Of a DNA stretch of 44,854 nucleotides, positions 15,759 to 24,213 are shown in pieces (position 1 is the stretch's first letter; every line of letters starts with the position of its first letter). The stretch is taken from contig CAZPMC010000018.1 of NCBI GenBank assembly GCA_964587755.1, positions 1 through 44,854 on the forward strand, read 5' to 3'. The translations under genes and the position numbers were made by a program. Origin of the DNA: CAZPMC01 sp964587755 (GTDB taxonomy: Bacteria; Bacillota; Clostridia; Acetivibrionales; DTU013). The notes under the pieces were generated by a model. That model saw only the letters and a program-made list of their open reading frames with translations, had not been told where the DNA came from and made no database searches.

Positions 15759-16097
15759 TTGCATTACTATTACATTACCCCATTTTTGGAGCAGATAAAC
15801 AAAAGTAGCAAGAGTGAAATATTTCAATCAACATTAGCTAATATTTTGGGCGAAAAACTGAAAATATGGATTTTTACAACTATTGCTTCAGCAAAGACCC
15901 TTGATGCTGCAGTAAAGCAGGCTACATCAGACATGGCTGCAATTCTTATGGAAAAACTTGATCTTTCACTTCCCGATATAGTTATGCTAATGAGCGTTGC
16001 AGGTCATGCGCAAATTTGTCAGGTTGTTGACCCGCTTATGACTGCAAGGTCAGTAATGCCCAAATGGATTTTAGATAAATATGGTTTTGAATTCTAA
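15759..16097 (+). pseudogene. C-terminal remnant of an acetamidase/formamidase family protein
   Basis: The frame from about 15873 encodes TIASAKTLDAAVKQATSDM, then MLMSVAGHAQICQVVDPL and MTARSVMPKWIL, closely resembling the last ~70 residues of acetamidase/formamidase (FmdA-like) proteins of about 300 residues. The preceding ~35 codons match nothing I recognise and there is no ribosome site at 15759. It lies between two minus-strand genes and its stop overlaps the end of the ProC-like gene by four bases. A relic left by deletion of the 5' three quarters is the simplest reading. Confidence 0.7.
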
Positions 16098-16873
16098 GGC
16101 TCCTTCCTCCTTAGCCGGGCAACGACGGGTTCAAGTGCATTTATCCAGCATTGGAACCCTCTGTGTTCTTTAATACTAAGCAGTGCCATTTCGTTTAGCC
16201 CACCAGGAGTCATCTCATTTGCAAGGTGGCTGAGTTCTCCGTCGTCGGCGTGCTGGATTCTAGATGATAACGCTTCGAAAAAAGCTGCTGTATAGCTAGT
16301 GGCTTCCCTCTCTGAAAGTCCTTCGCTTACGCCCCATTTCACTATTTCCCACAGCAAAGTATAATATGAGCTCATAAGCCCAGTTATGGCAGCTAAAGCC
16401 TCAATGCGTTTAACATCATCCACTGCGACGATTTCTCCGAGAGGGGCAAATAGATTTTCTGTGTCCTTGTCTTTGGGGTAAATGGCAACAGGGCCGATTC
16501 TCATAGCCGCAAAGGGCAGGGGAACTACATGGACCAGCGTCCGGGTTTTGCCTATCCAGCTTGCTATCTCCGGCAATTTGCGATCTGACATCAGGTTGAT
16601 TATGCGGTGATCTTCCCGAAACGATAGCGGACGGATGATTTCTTCCCCATATTTAGGGATTACCGCGAGAACCACCCATTCGGATTTGTCTATAACTTCT
16701 TGGTTAGAGCTTGCCACTGTCACGTTTTCAAATTTTTCTGCAAGATTGGCAGCCCGCTTGGCATTTCGCGGTGACAGATAGATCCTGTGATTTAAGTCTT
16801 TACAGGAACAAAAGCCTGTAACAAGCGCAGAGGTTATAACGCCGGTGCCGATAAAGCCAATATTATATCCCAT
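16094..16873 (-). CDS. Pyrroline-5-carboxylate reductase-like protein (ProC family)
   Basis: 259 residues. The N-terminal Rossmann motif GFIGTGVITSALVTGF binds NAD(P)H, and YLSPRNAKRAANLAEKF carries the phosphate-contacting loop. The C-terminal dimerisation domain contains EMTPGGLNEMAL in place of the usual TSPGGTT-AL signature, so it diverges from housekeeping ProC and may reduce another imine. ATG 16873 is preceded by AAAGGAGACG on its strand. Confidence 0.85.
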   Translation of the reverse strand: MGYNIGFIGTGVITSALVTGFCSCKDLNHRIYLSPRNAKRAANLAEKFENVTVASSNQEVIDKSEWVVLAVIPKYGEEIIRPLSFREDHRIINLMSDRKLPEIASWIGKTRTLVHVVPLPFAAMRIGPVAIYPKDKDTENLFAPLGEIVAVDDVKRIEALAAITGLMSSYYTLLWEIVKWGVSEGLSEREATSYTAAFFEALSSRIQHADDGELSHLANEMTPGGLNEMALLSIKEHRGFQCWINALEPVVARLRRKEP

Positions 16874-17100
16874 TATTTAAACGTCTCCTTTAAGATGAAT
16901 ATTCCGAAAATTCCTAAATTTTATGCCTAGTCTTATGATTACATTTTAGCATGAGCGGCTTATGGACTCAAACTTTTACAGTCATTAGACCTAGCAAAAC
17001 CCAAAACACTGGCGTAACGGATACGGTGCTGTCTGTAAAAAGCCCATTAATTGCATATCCGATAACAGAAACGAATGGAATATTTTATGGCATTTTAGTA

Positions 17101-17109
17101 TGCTATAAT
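17101..17109 (+). promoter_or_regulatory. Extended -10 promoter of the NAD-salvage pair
   Basis: TGCTATAAT is a perfect extended -10 element; no good -35 box lies at the expected distance. The rest of the 333-base gap 16874-17206 shows no gene or obvious structure. Confidence 0.55.
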
Positions 17110-17206
17110 TATATGAAGACTATGAAACTTCTGGGAAGGACATTATAATCTTGGACATTTCCATTTCGATATTAAACAATTATTGTGGTGAAAGGAGAAA
17201 ATCAAT

Positions 17207-17878
17207 ATGAGAATGATAAATAAAAATGAATTTGTAGAAAGAAGCACTGGTACCCTTGGAGAATTATTTGATATGCTGGAAAAGCTCCCCGTTATTGAAT
17301 TGAAAGACTTACAGTATAAACAAACAGCCCTTGTAATAATTGATATGATAAATGGGTTTGCCAGGGAAGGAGCATTGCAAAGCCAAAGAGTGGAAGACTT
17401 GATTCCTGAAATAGTCGAATTGTCAAAGGCATGTGATAAATTGAACATTACAAAGCTTGCTTTTGCAGACCACCACACAAAAGAATCACCGGAATTTGAT
17501 TCTTATCCAACACACTGCATGGCTGGTACCAGCGAAGCGGAAATAGTTGATGAGATTAGGGATGTCGGAGGTTATTCTCTTATTCCTAAAAACTCAACTA
17601 ATGGATTTCTAGAAAAAGCATTTCAGCAATGGCTCGAGAGAAACCAACAAATAGATACCTTTATTATTACCGGTTGTTGTACCGATATCTGCATACAGCA
17701 ATTTGCAGTAACGCTTAAGACTTGGTTTAATATGCAGAATAAAAATGTAAGGATTATTGTGCCCATAAACGGGGTTGAAACCTATGATCTTGAATTGCAT
17801 AATGGAGATCTGATGAATGTAACGGCACTATATAGTATGATGATTAACGGAATTGAAGTGGTTGATAGATTAAAGTAA
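17207..17878 (+). CDS. Nicotinamidase-like cysteine hydrolase (isochorismatase family)
   Basis: 223 residues. The catalytic triad of the family is visible: Asp46 in ALVIIDMINGF, Lys128 in LIPKNSTNGF, and Cys162 in GCCTDICIQQF. The metal-binding DHH at 88-90 and the following DSYPTHCMAGT segment are typical of nicotinamidases. It probably deamidates nicotinamide to nicotinate. It lies 35 bases upstream of nicotinate phosphoribosyltransferase, which uses that product, and this supports the call. AAAGGAG sits seven bases before the ATG. Confidence 0.88.
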   Translation: MRMINKNEFVERSTGTLGELFDMLEKLPVIELKDLQYKQTALVIIDMINGFAREGALQSQRVEDLIPEIVELSKACDKLNITKLAFADHHTKESPEFDSYPTHCMAGTSEAEIVDEIRDVGGYSLIPKNSTNGFLEKAFQQWLERNQQIDTFIITGCCTDICIQQFAVTLKTWFNMQNKNVRIIVPINGVETYDLELHNGDLMNVTALYSMMINGIEVVDRLK

Positions 17879-17913
17879 TGTATTAAAAAACGTGGTATCA
17901 GGGAGTGGAATAA

Positions 17914-19356
17914 ATGAGTCGGATGAATTTGACAATGCTGATGGATTTCTATGAATTAACCATGGCAAATGGATATTGGAATAATAGAATTAAAGATAAA
18001 ATCGTGTATTTTGACATGTTCTTTAGAAAGGTTCCTGATAATGGCGGCTTTGCAATAATGGCTGGAGTCGAGCAGCTCATAGAATATCTGAAGGATCTTA
18101 AGTTTGAGGATGAAGATATTGAGTATCTGAGGAGCAAAAACATATTCAGTGAAGATTTTTTACAGTATCTTAAGAATTTTAAGTTCAGTTGTGATGTATG
18201 GGCTATACCTGAAGGAACCCCCATATTCCCTAATGAACCTATAGTAACTGTTAGAGGACCTGTTATCGAAGCACAGTTTGTTGAAACAATGCTTCTTCTA
18301 TCAATAAACCATCAAAGTTTAATAGCCACAAAGGCAAACCGGATCGTCAGGGCTGCCCATGGAAGAGATGTTATGGAGTTTGGTTCGAGAAGGGCCCATG
18401 GATATGATGGAGCCATTTATGGCGCAAGGGCAGCATACATTGGTGGGTGTATTGGAACGGCGTGTACAATCGCAGAGAAAGAATTTGATATTCCAGCTCT
18501 CGGCACAATGGCCCATAGTTGGATTCAGATGTTCCCGACCGAATTAGATGCTTTCCGTGCTTATGCAAAAATCTATCCAGATAATTGTACACTTCTTGTA
18601 GACACTTACAATGTGTTGAAATCCGGTGTGCCTAATGCCATTAAAGTATTTAATGAAGAAGTAGTTCCGAGAGGATTTAGACCCAAGGGGATAAGGATTG
18701 ATAGCGGTGATATCACATACCTTTCCAAGGAAGCCAGAAAGATGCTGGATGCAGCAGGATTCCATGACTGTAAAATTGTTGCATCAAATTCATTGGATGA
18801 ATTTATTATCAAGGATATTCTTTTGCAGGGAGCACAGGTTGATTTATTTGGTGTCGGAGAACGCTTAATCACTTCCAAGTCAGAGCCTGTGTTTGGTGGG
18901 GTCTACAAGCTGGTAGCAGTTGAAGAAAATGGCCAGGTGATTCCTAAAATAAAGCTTAGCGAAAATGTAGAGAAAATAACCAATCCGGGATTTAAACAGG
19001 TTTGGAGGCTTTTTGACAAGGAAAGTGGAAAAGCGATTGCAGATGTGCTCACCACCAGAGATGAGACAATAGATGAAAGTGAGCCTTATGAAATATTCGA
19101 CCCTGAATATACATGGAAAAGGAAGACTGTTATGAACTTTATCGCTAAAAAGCTTCTAATTAGGATTTTCGAGAAGGGGACCTGTGTATATGAAAGCCCG
19201 AAATTACAGGAGATAAAGAGCTACTGTAAAGAGCAGGTTAATGCTTTGTGGGACGAGGTCAGAAGGTTCGAAAATCCTCATAAATACTATGTTGATTTGT
19301 CAAAGCCTCTATGGGATATGAAGGCGAGATTGCTTCATGAGTATTCGTCAAAATAA
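17914..19356 (+). CDS. pncB: Nicotinate phosphoribosyltransferase
   Basis: 480 residues, the length of the Firmicute type. It makes nicotinate mononucleotide from nicotinate and PRPP. Recognisable blocks are LTMLMDFYELTMANGYW at the N-terminus, FGSRRAHGYDGAIYGARAAY, GTMAHSWIQMF with the active-site His, RPKGIRIDSGDITYLS and FGVGERLITSKSEPVFGGVYKL. The C-terminal zinc-type extension is short. Together with the upstream nicotinamidase it forms a two-step pyridine salvage unit. Confidence 0.95.
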   Translation: MSRMNLTMLMDFYELTMANGYWNNRIKDKIVYFDMFFRKVPDNGGFAIMAGVEQLIEYLKDLKFEDEDIEYLRSKNIFSEDFLQYLKNFKFSCDVWAIPEGTPIFPNEPIVTVRGPVIEAQFVETMLLLSINHQSLIATKANRIVRAAHGRDVMEFGSRRAHGYDGAIYGARAAYIGGCIGTACTIAEKEFDIPALGTMAHSWIQMFPTELDAFRAYAKIYPDNCTLLVDTYNVLKSGVPNAIKVFNEEVVPRGFRPKGIRIDSGDITYLSKEARKMLDAAGFHDCKIVASNSLDEFIIKDILLQGAQVDLFGVGERLITSKSEPVFGGVYKLVAVEENGQVIPKIKLSENVEKITNPGFKQVWRLFDKESGKAIADVLTTRDETIDESEPYEIFDPEYTWKRKTVMNFIAKKLLIRIFEKGTCVYESPKLQEIKSYCKEQVNALWDEVRRFENPHKYYVDLSKPLWDMKARLLHEYSSK

Positions 19357-19399
19357 AAAATTTTAAGAATCGCAATAAGGAGACAGAAGGAGGAAAGTG

Positions 19400-19705
19400 G
19401 TGCTTAACAAAGCCATAGAAATGGCAAATCGTGCTCATAAGGAACAAGTAGATAAAGCCGGAGCACCGTATATACTACATCCACTAAGAGTAATGTTGAC
19501 ACAGGACAACGAAATTGAGAGGATTTGTGCTGTACTACACGACGTCATCGAAGACTCAGACATGACATTTGATGACCTTCGAAGAGAAGGCTTTTCAGAG
19601 GAGATAATAGAGGTTTTAGACTGCATCACCAAAAGAGCCGGTGAAAGCTATGATGATTTTATTGATAGGATTCTTACCAACGAGATAGCTTGCAGGGTTA
19701 ATTAA
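19400..19705 (+). pseudogene. RelA/SpoT-type HD-domain protein, C-terminally truncated
   Basis: About 101 residues matching small stand-alone HD hydrolase-like proteins: AIEMANRAHKEQVDKAGAPYILHPLRVM, then VLHDVIEDSDMTFDDL with the metal-binding HD, and ITKRAGESYDDFIDRI. Family members continue after NEIACRV with KLADL-DNMD and ~30 more residues; here the codon after CRVN is TAA and no trace of the rest follows. The start is the second of two GTG codons, six bases after AGGAGG. It may be an inactive remnant, although the HD core is intact. Confidence 0.65.
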
Positions 19706-19864
19706 AAGTGCACTGGGAATTACGATGGATTTTTAGAATAAAGCAGGCATTGGTCTGTTCTCTTTATCGGTTCTAATTGAGCCCGATGTGGGCGTCTTAT
19801 TGACATACAGTCTTTCGTAAACTTCTTGGATAATTTTACTAAGGTTTGCCAGCAAATCAATAAA

Positions 19865-19898
19865 AAAGGGGTTATAGCGAAATCGCTACAACCCTTGT
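19865..19898 (-). terminator. Intrinsic terminator downstream of tRNA-Ser(GGA)
   Basis: On the minus strand a GGGTTGTAGCGA/TCGCTATAACCC stem (19869-19894) is followed by CTTTTTTA. It lies five bases beyond the CCA end of the tRNA. Confidence 0.85.
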
Positions 19899-19902
19899 TT
19901 TT

Positions 19903-19994
19903 TGGCGGAGAGTCAGGGATTCGAACCCTGGATACCCTTGCGGGTATACATGATTTCCAGTCATGCGCCCTCGACCGGACTAGGCGAACTCTCC
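19903..19994 (-). tRNA. tRNA-Ser (anticodon GGA)
   Basis: A 92-base class II tRNA with encoded CCA (19903-19905). The acceptor ends GGAGAG and CTCTCC pair, the anticodon loop is CTGGAAA on a CATGA/TCATG stem with the anticodon at 19956-19958, the long variable arm TACCCGCAAGGGTA is typical of serine, and the T-loop is GTTCGAATC. Discriminator base G. Confidence 0.97.
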
Positions 19995-20129
19995 ACATCT
20001 ATTAAAGCATTTCCCCATATGACCAACCTTAAAAGCATAGTCTTAAAACCGCTTTTCTATTCTACAATAGTTGAATGTGGTTGTCAATGAAATTTCCGTT
20101 TCACAATGTTCCCAAATTAGGCCATAAAT

Positions 20130-20190
20130 CAAGCGTGAAACCTTGGAGGGCTGCCCCCGGACTGCTGTGGCTACAAAAGCTTCACGCTTG
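20130..20190. repeat. Large hairpin of unknown role downstream of metY
   Basis: A perfect 10-base inverted repeat, CAAGCGTGAA (20130-20139) and TTCACGCTTG (20181-20190), enclosing ~41 bases with a GGGCTGCCC core. Neither side has a proper T-run, so it is a poor intrinsic terminator. Apart from this, the 272 bases between tRNA-Ser and metY hold nothing recognisable. Confidence 0.45.
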
Positions 20191-20266
20191 CTGTGTTTTA
20201 TTTGTCAAATTGCAAGCACTCGATCTTAAAAGTACTCAATCTTTCAAGCCATAACCTTACAAGCTC

Positions 20267-21538
20267 TTAATCTTCTAGTGCCTGGCGGAGATCCTCAATG
20301 ATATCATCTACATTTTCTATGCCTACAGATAAACGAATCATATCAGGCTCGATGCCGGCTTTAAAGAGCTGTTCGTCGCTGAGCTGCCTGTGAGTGGAGC
20401 TAGCAGGGTGAAGTACGGCAGTCCTGGCATCGGCCACATGAACTACGATGGTGGCAAGCTTTAGTTTGTCCATAAACTTGACTGCGGTCTCTCTGCCTCC
20501 CTTTATTCTAAAGGATATTACGCCTGAGCAGCCCTTCGGCAGATATTTCTTAGCCAGCTCATGGTATTTATCATTTTTAAGAGTAGGGTAGCTGACGGAT
20601 AAAATTTTGTCACAGCTTGAAAGATATGAGGCTACCTTTTCTGCATTTTCGCAATGCCTTTCCATTCTAAGGTGCAGAGTTTCCAGACCTATATTTGTAA
20701 GGAAAGCATTCATAGGGCTCATGCAGCTGCCCAGATCTCTCATGTACTGAACTCTTGCTTTTGTTATATACGCCGCTTTACCAAAGGCTTCTGTATAAAT
20801 TAAACCGTGGTATGAATCATCGGGCTGTATCATAAACGGGAATTTGCCGTTACCCCAGTCGAAGTTCCCCGAGTCGACTATTGCGCCGCCAACGCTTGTA
20901 GCGTGCCCGTCCATGTATTTGGTAGTTGAGTGGACAATAATGTCCGCGCCGTATTCGATAGGTCTCAAAAGTATAGGAGTAGCAAAGGTATTATCTACAA
21001 TCAAAGGGACTCCGTTTTTATGAGCAATGCGGGCAAACTTCTCAATGTCCAGGATACTTATTTTAGGATTTGCTATTGACTCGCCGAAAAGGGCTTTAGT
21101 GTTGGGCTTGAAAGCCTCTTGCAGTTCCTCCTCTGTACTGTCCTGATCGACAAATGTCACATCAATACCCATCTTCTTGAGGGTTACGGCAAAAAGGTTA
21201 AAGGTTCCACCGTATATTGTGCTTGAGGAAACTATATGATCCCCTGATTGGCATATGTTCATTATAGCAATCATTGTTGCAGCCTGTCCCGAAGAAGTGC
21301 ACAGAGCTCCGACACCGCCTTCCAGGGAGGCAATTTTATTTTCAACAGCTGCAACAGTGGGGTTACTGATTCTAGTATACATGTGGCCGTCAACGGTCAA
21401 GTCAAATAGATCAGCTACGTGCTCTGTCGAGTCGTATTTATATGTGGTGCTCTGATAAATGGGAAGCACACGGGTTTCTCCGTTAGCGGGTTTGTACCCC
21501 TCCTGTAGACATTTGGTTTCTATCTTCCATGAATCCAT
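20267..21538 (-). CDS. metY: O-acetylhomoserine sulfhydrylase (O-acetylhomoserine aminocarboxypropyltransferase)
   Basis: A 423-residue PLP enzyme of the Cys/Met metabolism fold that makes homocysteine (or methionine) from O-acetylhomoserine and sulfide (or methanethiol). Family blocks are ETRVLPIYQSTTYKYD, EGGVGALCTSSGQAAT, LIVDNTFATP and the PLP lysine in DIIVHSTTKYMDGHATSVGG. The start is ATG 21538, four bases after AAAGGAGTTGG; an upstream in-frame ATG has no ribosome site. No S-box or T-box is recognisable in its leader. Confidence 0.95.
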   Translation of the reverse strand: MDSWKIETKCLQEGYKPANGETRVLPIYQSTTYKYDSTEHVADLFDLTVDGHMYTRISNPTVAAVENKIASLEGGVGALCTSSGQAATMIAIMNICQSGDHIVSSSTIYGGTFNLFAVTLKKMGIDVTFVDQDSTEEELQEAFKPNTKALFGESIANPKISILDIEKFARIAHKNGVPLIVDNTFATPILLRPIEYGADIIVHSTTKYMDGHATSVGGAIVDSGNFDWGNGKFPFMIQPDDSYHGLIYTEAFGKAAYITKARVQYMRDLGSCMSPMNAFLTNIGLETLHLRMERHCENAEKVASYLSSCDKILSVSYPTLKNDKYHELAKKYLPKGCSGVISFRIKGGRETAVKFMDKLKLATIVVHVADARTAVLHPASSTHRQLSDEQLFKAGIEPDMIRLSVGIENVDDIIEDLRQALED

Positions 21539-21575
21539 TTTTCCAACTCCTTTATCAGCCGAAATCATTCATCAA

Positions 21576-21618
21576 CCGCCTACACACTCACTATCATGAA
21601 AAGGCAGTGAAGAGGCGG
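21576..21618 (-). promoter_or_regulatory. Hairpin in the metY 5' leader
   Basis: CCGCCT and AGGCGG close a hairpin with a second inner stem pairing TCACT with AGTGA. It lies between the metY promoter and its ribosome site and has no T-run, so it is not a terminator. Whether it regulates anything is unknown. Confidence 0.4.
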
Positions 21619-21650
21619 CATTTTTTGTATTGGTGCTTTGTTTATTCGAT

Positions 21651-21678
21651 AATATACTATTTAATTCGAGGCCGTCAA
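21651..21678 (-). promoter_or_regulatory. Probable metY promoter
   Basis: On the minus strand TTGACG (21678-21673), 16 bases, TATATT (21656-21651). This gives a leader of about 105 bases containing the hairpin at 21576-21618. The rest of the gap up to 21903 shows nothing else convincing. Confidence 0.55.
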
Positions 21679-21903
21679 GTGCGTAAACATTCTGCAGGAT
21701 AAAGCTGGATAAGACCGGAAAAAGAACCTGGCCAATTAATAGCAGAAGGAGCGGCAACCTGTTATACTTATACATAAGCTCAAATATAAAACGCAATATT
21801 GACTGCAATGTCAGAACGCAATACTAAACTTAATTTGATGTTATTTTGATGATGTGATGTAAAGCTGCAATATTAAAATGAAGATGGGAACGGAGAAGTG
21901 TTG

Positions 21904-22530
21904 ATGGAAAAAAATTATATTGAAACTAAATTGTTTGAATACGGTGAAACCCAGATTAACTATCTTAAAAAAGCAGATAAAAAGCTTGGAGCCGCTATTG
22001 ACAGGATAGGAAAAATCGAAAGGGTTGTAATACCTGACTTATTTACTGCTTTGGTTCGGTCAATTGTGAGCCAGCAGATATCCTTAAAGGCTGCAGCTAC
22101 AGTATTTGCAAGATTGCAAAGCAGATTAGGAGAAATAAGTCCGCGCAACATTATGGCACATACTGTTGAGGAAATGAAGGAATGCGGATTATCGCTGCGT
22201 AAGGTTGGATATATAAGGGGAATTGCTGAAAAAGTCATAAGCGGCGAGTTAAATCTTGAGGAACTAAAAAACATGTCTGATGAGGAAGTGATTAAGAGGC
22301 TTTCCGCACTCAACGGAATTGGAAGATGGACTGCTGAAATGCTTTTGATTAATTCAATGGAGCGGCCTGATATTGTAAGCTGGGGTGATATTGCCATCCG
22401 AAGAGGCATGTGCAGGCTGTACGGCTTGGAAGAGCTCACGCGGGAGCAGTTTAACATATACAGAGCCCGCTATTCTCCCTATGGCTCAGTAGCCTCGCTT
22501 TATTTGTGGAGGGTGGCTCATGGCGAATAG
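21904..22530 (+). CDS. DNA-3-methyladenine glycosylase II (AlkA-like, HhH-GPD)
   Basis: 208 residues of the helix-hairpin-helix glycosylase family that removes alkylated bases. IVSQQISLKAAATVFARL is the conserved early helix, the hairpin is ALNGIGRWTAEMLL, and the catalytic Asp is in VSWGDIAIRRGM. It lacks the N-terminal AlkA_N domain of the E. coli enzyme, as is common in Firmicutes. The ATG at 21904 follows GGAG by eight bases; the GTG at 21898 overlaps it. It lies directly upstream of endonuclease IV, which would process the abasic site. Confidence 0.9.
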   Translation: MEKNYIETKLFEYGETQINYLKKADKKLGAAIDRIGKIERVVIPDLFTALVRSIVSQQISLKAAATVFARLQSRLGEISPRNIMAHTVEEMKECGLSLRKVGYIRGIAEKVISGELNLEELKNMSDEEVIKRLSALNGIGRWTAEMLLINSMERPDIVSWGDIAIRRGMCRLYGLEELTREQFNIYRARYSPYGSVASLYLWRVAHGE

Positions 22531-22647
22531 TCTGGTAAACAAAGAGCACTTTTGTTTAAGTTTTACTTTACGAGGCTTGTCTATGGGTATAGATAATACG
22601 AAAATATAATTGCATATATGCTGATAATTGATATAGGAGGACTTTTA

Positions 22648-23481
22648 ATGCTTCATATAGGATGCCATTTGTCTGCTTCAAAAGGATACGAGCATTTAGG
22701 AAGGGAGGCGCTTTCAATAGGCGCTGACACCTTTCAGTTTTTTACCAGGAACCCTCGGGGAGGTAAAGCAAAGGACATTGATGCGGGGGACGTTTCTTCA
22801 TTTTTAAAATTAGCCCGGGAGAATAATTTTGCGCCGATAATGGCACATGCTCCGTATACTCTGAATCCCTGCGGGTCAAATGCGAGAGTGCGAGCCTTTG
22901 CCTATGAGGTTATGGCTGATGATTTGATGAGAATGGAGTACACTCCGGGCAACTACTACAACTTTCATCCGGGAAGCCATGTGGGACAGGGTACGGAGAG
23001 GGGAATTGAATTAATTGCGGAGATTCTAAACGATATCTTAAAGCCGGAGCAGACCACGATGGTACTCTTAGAAACAATGTCAGGCAAGGGAAGCGAAGTT
23101 GGAGGCACCTTTGAGGAGCTTAGAGAGATTATAGACAGGGTGGAATTAAGTGACAAGCTTGGCGTATGCTTTGATACCTGCCATGTTTATGACGCAGGCT
23201 ATGATATTGTCAATGATTTGGATGGAGTGCTTTATGAGTTTGACAAAATAATAGGCCTTGAAAGGCTTTATGCAGTCCATCTGAACGACAGCAAAAACCC
23301 TTTCAATAGCCGCAAGGACCGCCATGAAAAAATAGGGCAGGGTGCACTGGGGCTTGAAACAATCGCAACTATAATAAACCATCCCCTGCTTCACCATCTG
23401 CCCTTTTATCTTGAAACTCCGAATGACTCAGAGGGGCATGCCGGGGAAATAAAGCTTCTGAAAAGCCTGTATACGGAGTAA
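22648..23481 (+). CDS. nfo: Endonuclease IV, AP endonuclease
   Basis: 277 residues, the standard length. It incises DNA at abasic sites using three zinc ions. Signature blocks are HIGCHLSASKGYEHLG at the start, YNFHPGSHVGQG, LETMSGKGSEVG, VCFDTCHVYDAGYD, AVHLNDSKN-PFNSRKDRHEKIGQG and LETPND at the end. Start taken at ATG 22648 with AGGAGG eight bases upstream; an in-frame ATG 30 bases earlier has no ribosome site. It pairs functionally with the preceding glycosylase. Confidence 0.96.
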   Translation: MLHIGCHLSASKGYEHLGREALSIGADTFQFFTRNPRGGKAKDIDAGDVSSFLKLARENNFAPIMAHAPYTLNPCGSNARVRAFAYEVMADDLMRMEYTPGNYYNFHPGSHVGQGTERGIELIAEILNDILKPEQTTMVLLETMSGKGSEVGGTFEELREIIDRVELSDKLGVCFDTCHVYDAGYDIVNDLDGVLYEFDKIIGLERLYAVHLNDSKNPFNSRKDRHEKIGQGALGLETIATIINHPLLHHLPFYLETPNDSEGHAGEIKLLKSLYTE

Positions 23482-23489
23482 GAAATAAA

Positions 23490-23520
23490 AAAGTGCACGG
23501 ATTCATCCGGGCACTTTTAT
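23490..23520. terminator. Bidirectional terminator between nfo and msrA
   Basis: AAGTGCACGGA pairs with TCCGGGCACTT around ATTCA, with an A-run before and a T-run after, so it can serve both converging genes. Confidence 0.85.
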
Positions 23521-23556
23521 AATTTACAGTTAAGAAAATACTGTCTGAAATACAGT

Positions 23557-24060
23557 TTATCTATTCGCCCGGGCAGCCTTTTCAAACAGATTATGTCCGA
23601 TGTGGCAATAGCCAGCAGGATTTTTATCCAAATAATTCTGATGATACTCCTCGGCAGTATAAAAGTTTTCGAGAGGCAAAGCTTCTGTGACAATGGGCTT
23701 GTCATACTTTTTCTGCTGCTCTTCAAAAGCCTGATTAATAATTTTCAGGTCGTTGATGTCGGTATAATAAATGCCGGTTCTGTACTGCACGCCCGCATCG
23801 CCGCCCTGACGGTTCAAAGATGTGGGGTCTATTGCATCAAAGTACAAGCTCAATAAAATCTCTAATTTAAGGACTTCCGGGTCATACACCACTTTTACCG
23901 TCTCGGCATGACCTGTGTTGTTGCGACAAACCTCCTCATAAGTTGGGTTTTCAGTTTTGCCGTTGGCATAGCCAACCTGTGTGTCAAGGACACCCCGAAT
24001 AAGCTTTATATACTTTTCAACACCCCAAAAGCAGCCTCCGGCTAAATATATCTCTGCCAT
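23557..24060 (-). CDS. msrA: Peptide-methionine (S)-S-oxide reductase
   Basis: 167 residues. It repairs oxidised methionine in proteins. The catalytic Cys10 is in the diagnostic GGCFWGVEKY, and GYANGKTENPTYEEVC, GHAETVKVVYDP and RTGIYYT are all conserved MsrA blocks. No fused MsrB domain is present. It stands alone on the minus strand. Confidence 0.96.
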   Translation of the reverse strand: MAEIYLAGGCFWGVEKYIKLIRGVLDTQVGYANGKTENPTYEEVCRNNTGHAETVKVVYDPEVLKLEILLSLYFDAIDPTSLNRQGGDAGVQYRTGIYYTDINDLKIINQAFEEQQKKYDKPIVTEALPLENFYTAEEYHQNYLDKNPAGYCHIGHNLFEKAARANR

Positions 24061-24213
24061 TTTATCACCCTTTCCTATGCTTTGCTTCTTTATTAATAAT
24101 TGATTCTTACTTACTGCATCTTATTTAATACTCTTACTTAGTATAGGATTATTTCCACAATACAGTCATCAACCATATTATACAAATAAAAATACATGTA
24201 TAAAATACATACA

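Noticed and set aside
19720..19870. A minus-strand open frame reading DLLANLSKIIQEVYERL behind the tRNA-Ser terminator
   Set aside because: It has no start codon or ribosome site, lies after a terminator and resembles nothing I know; probably chance.
14152..21597. A 12-base match (ATAGTGAGTGTG) between RNA copy B and the metY leader on the minus strand
   Set aside because: No other RNA block is shared, so this is most likely chance.
21572..21808. A 78-codon minus-strand frame with a signal-peptide-like start upstream of metY
   Set aside because: It runs across the metY promoter and leader hairpin and lacks a ribosome site.
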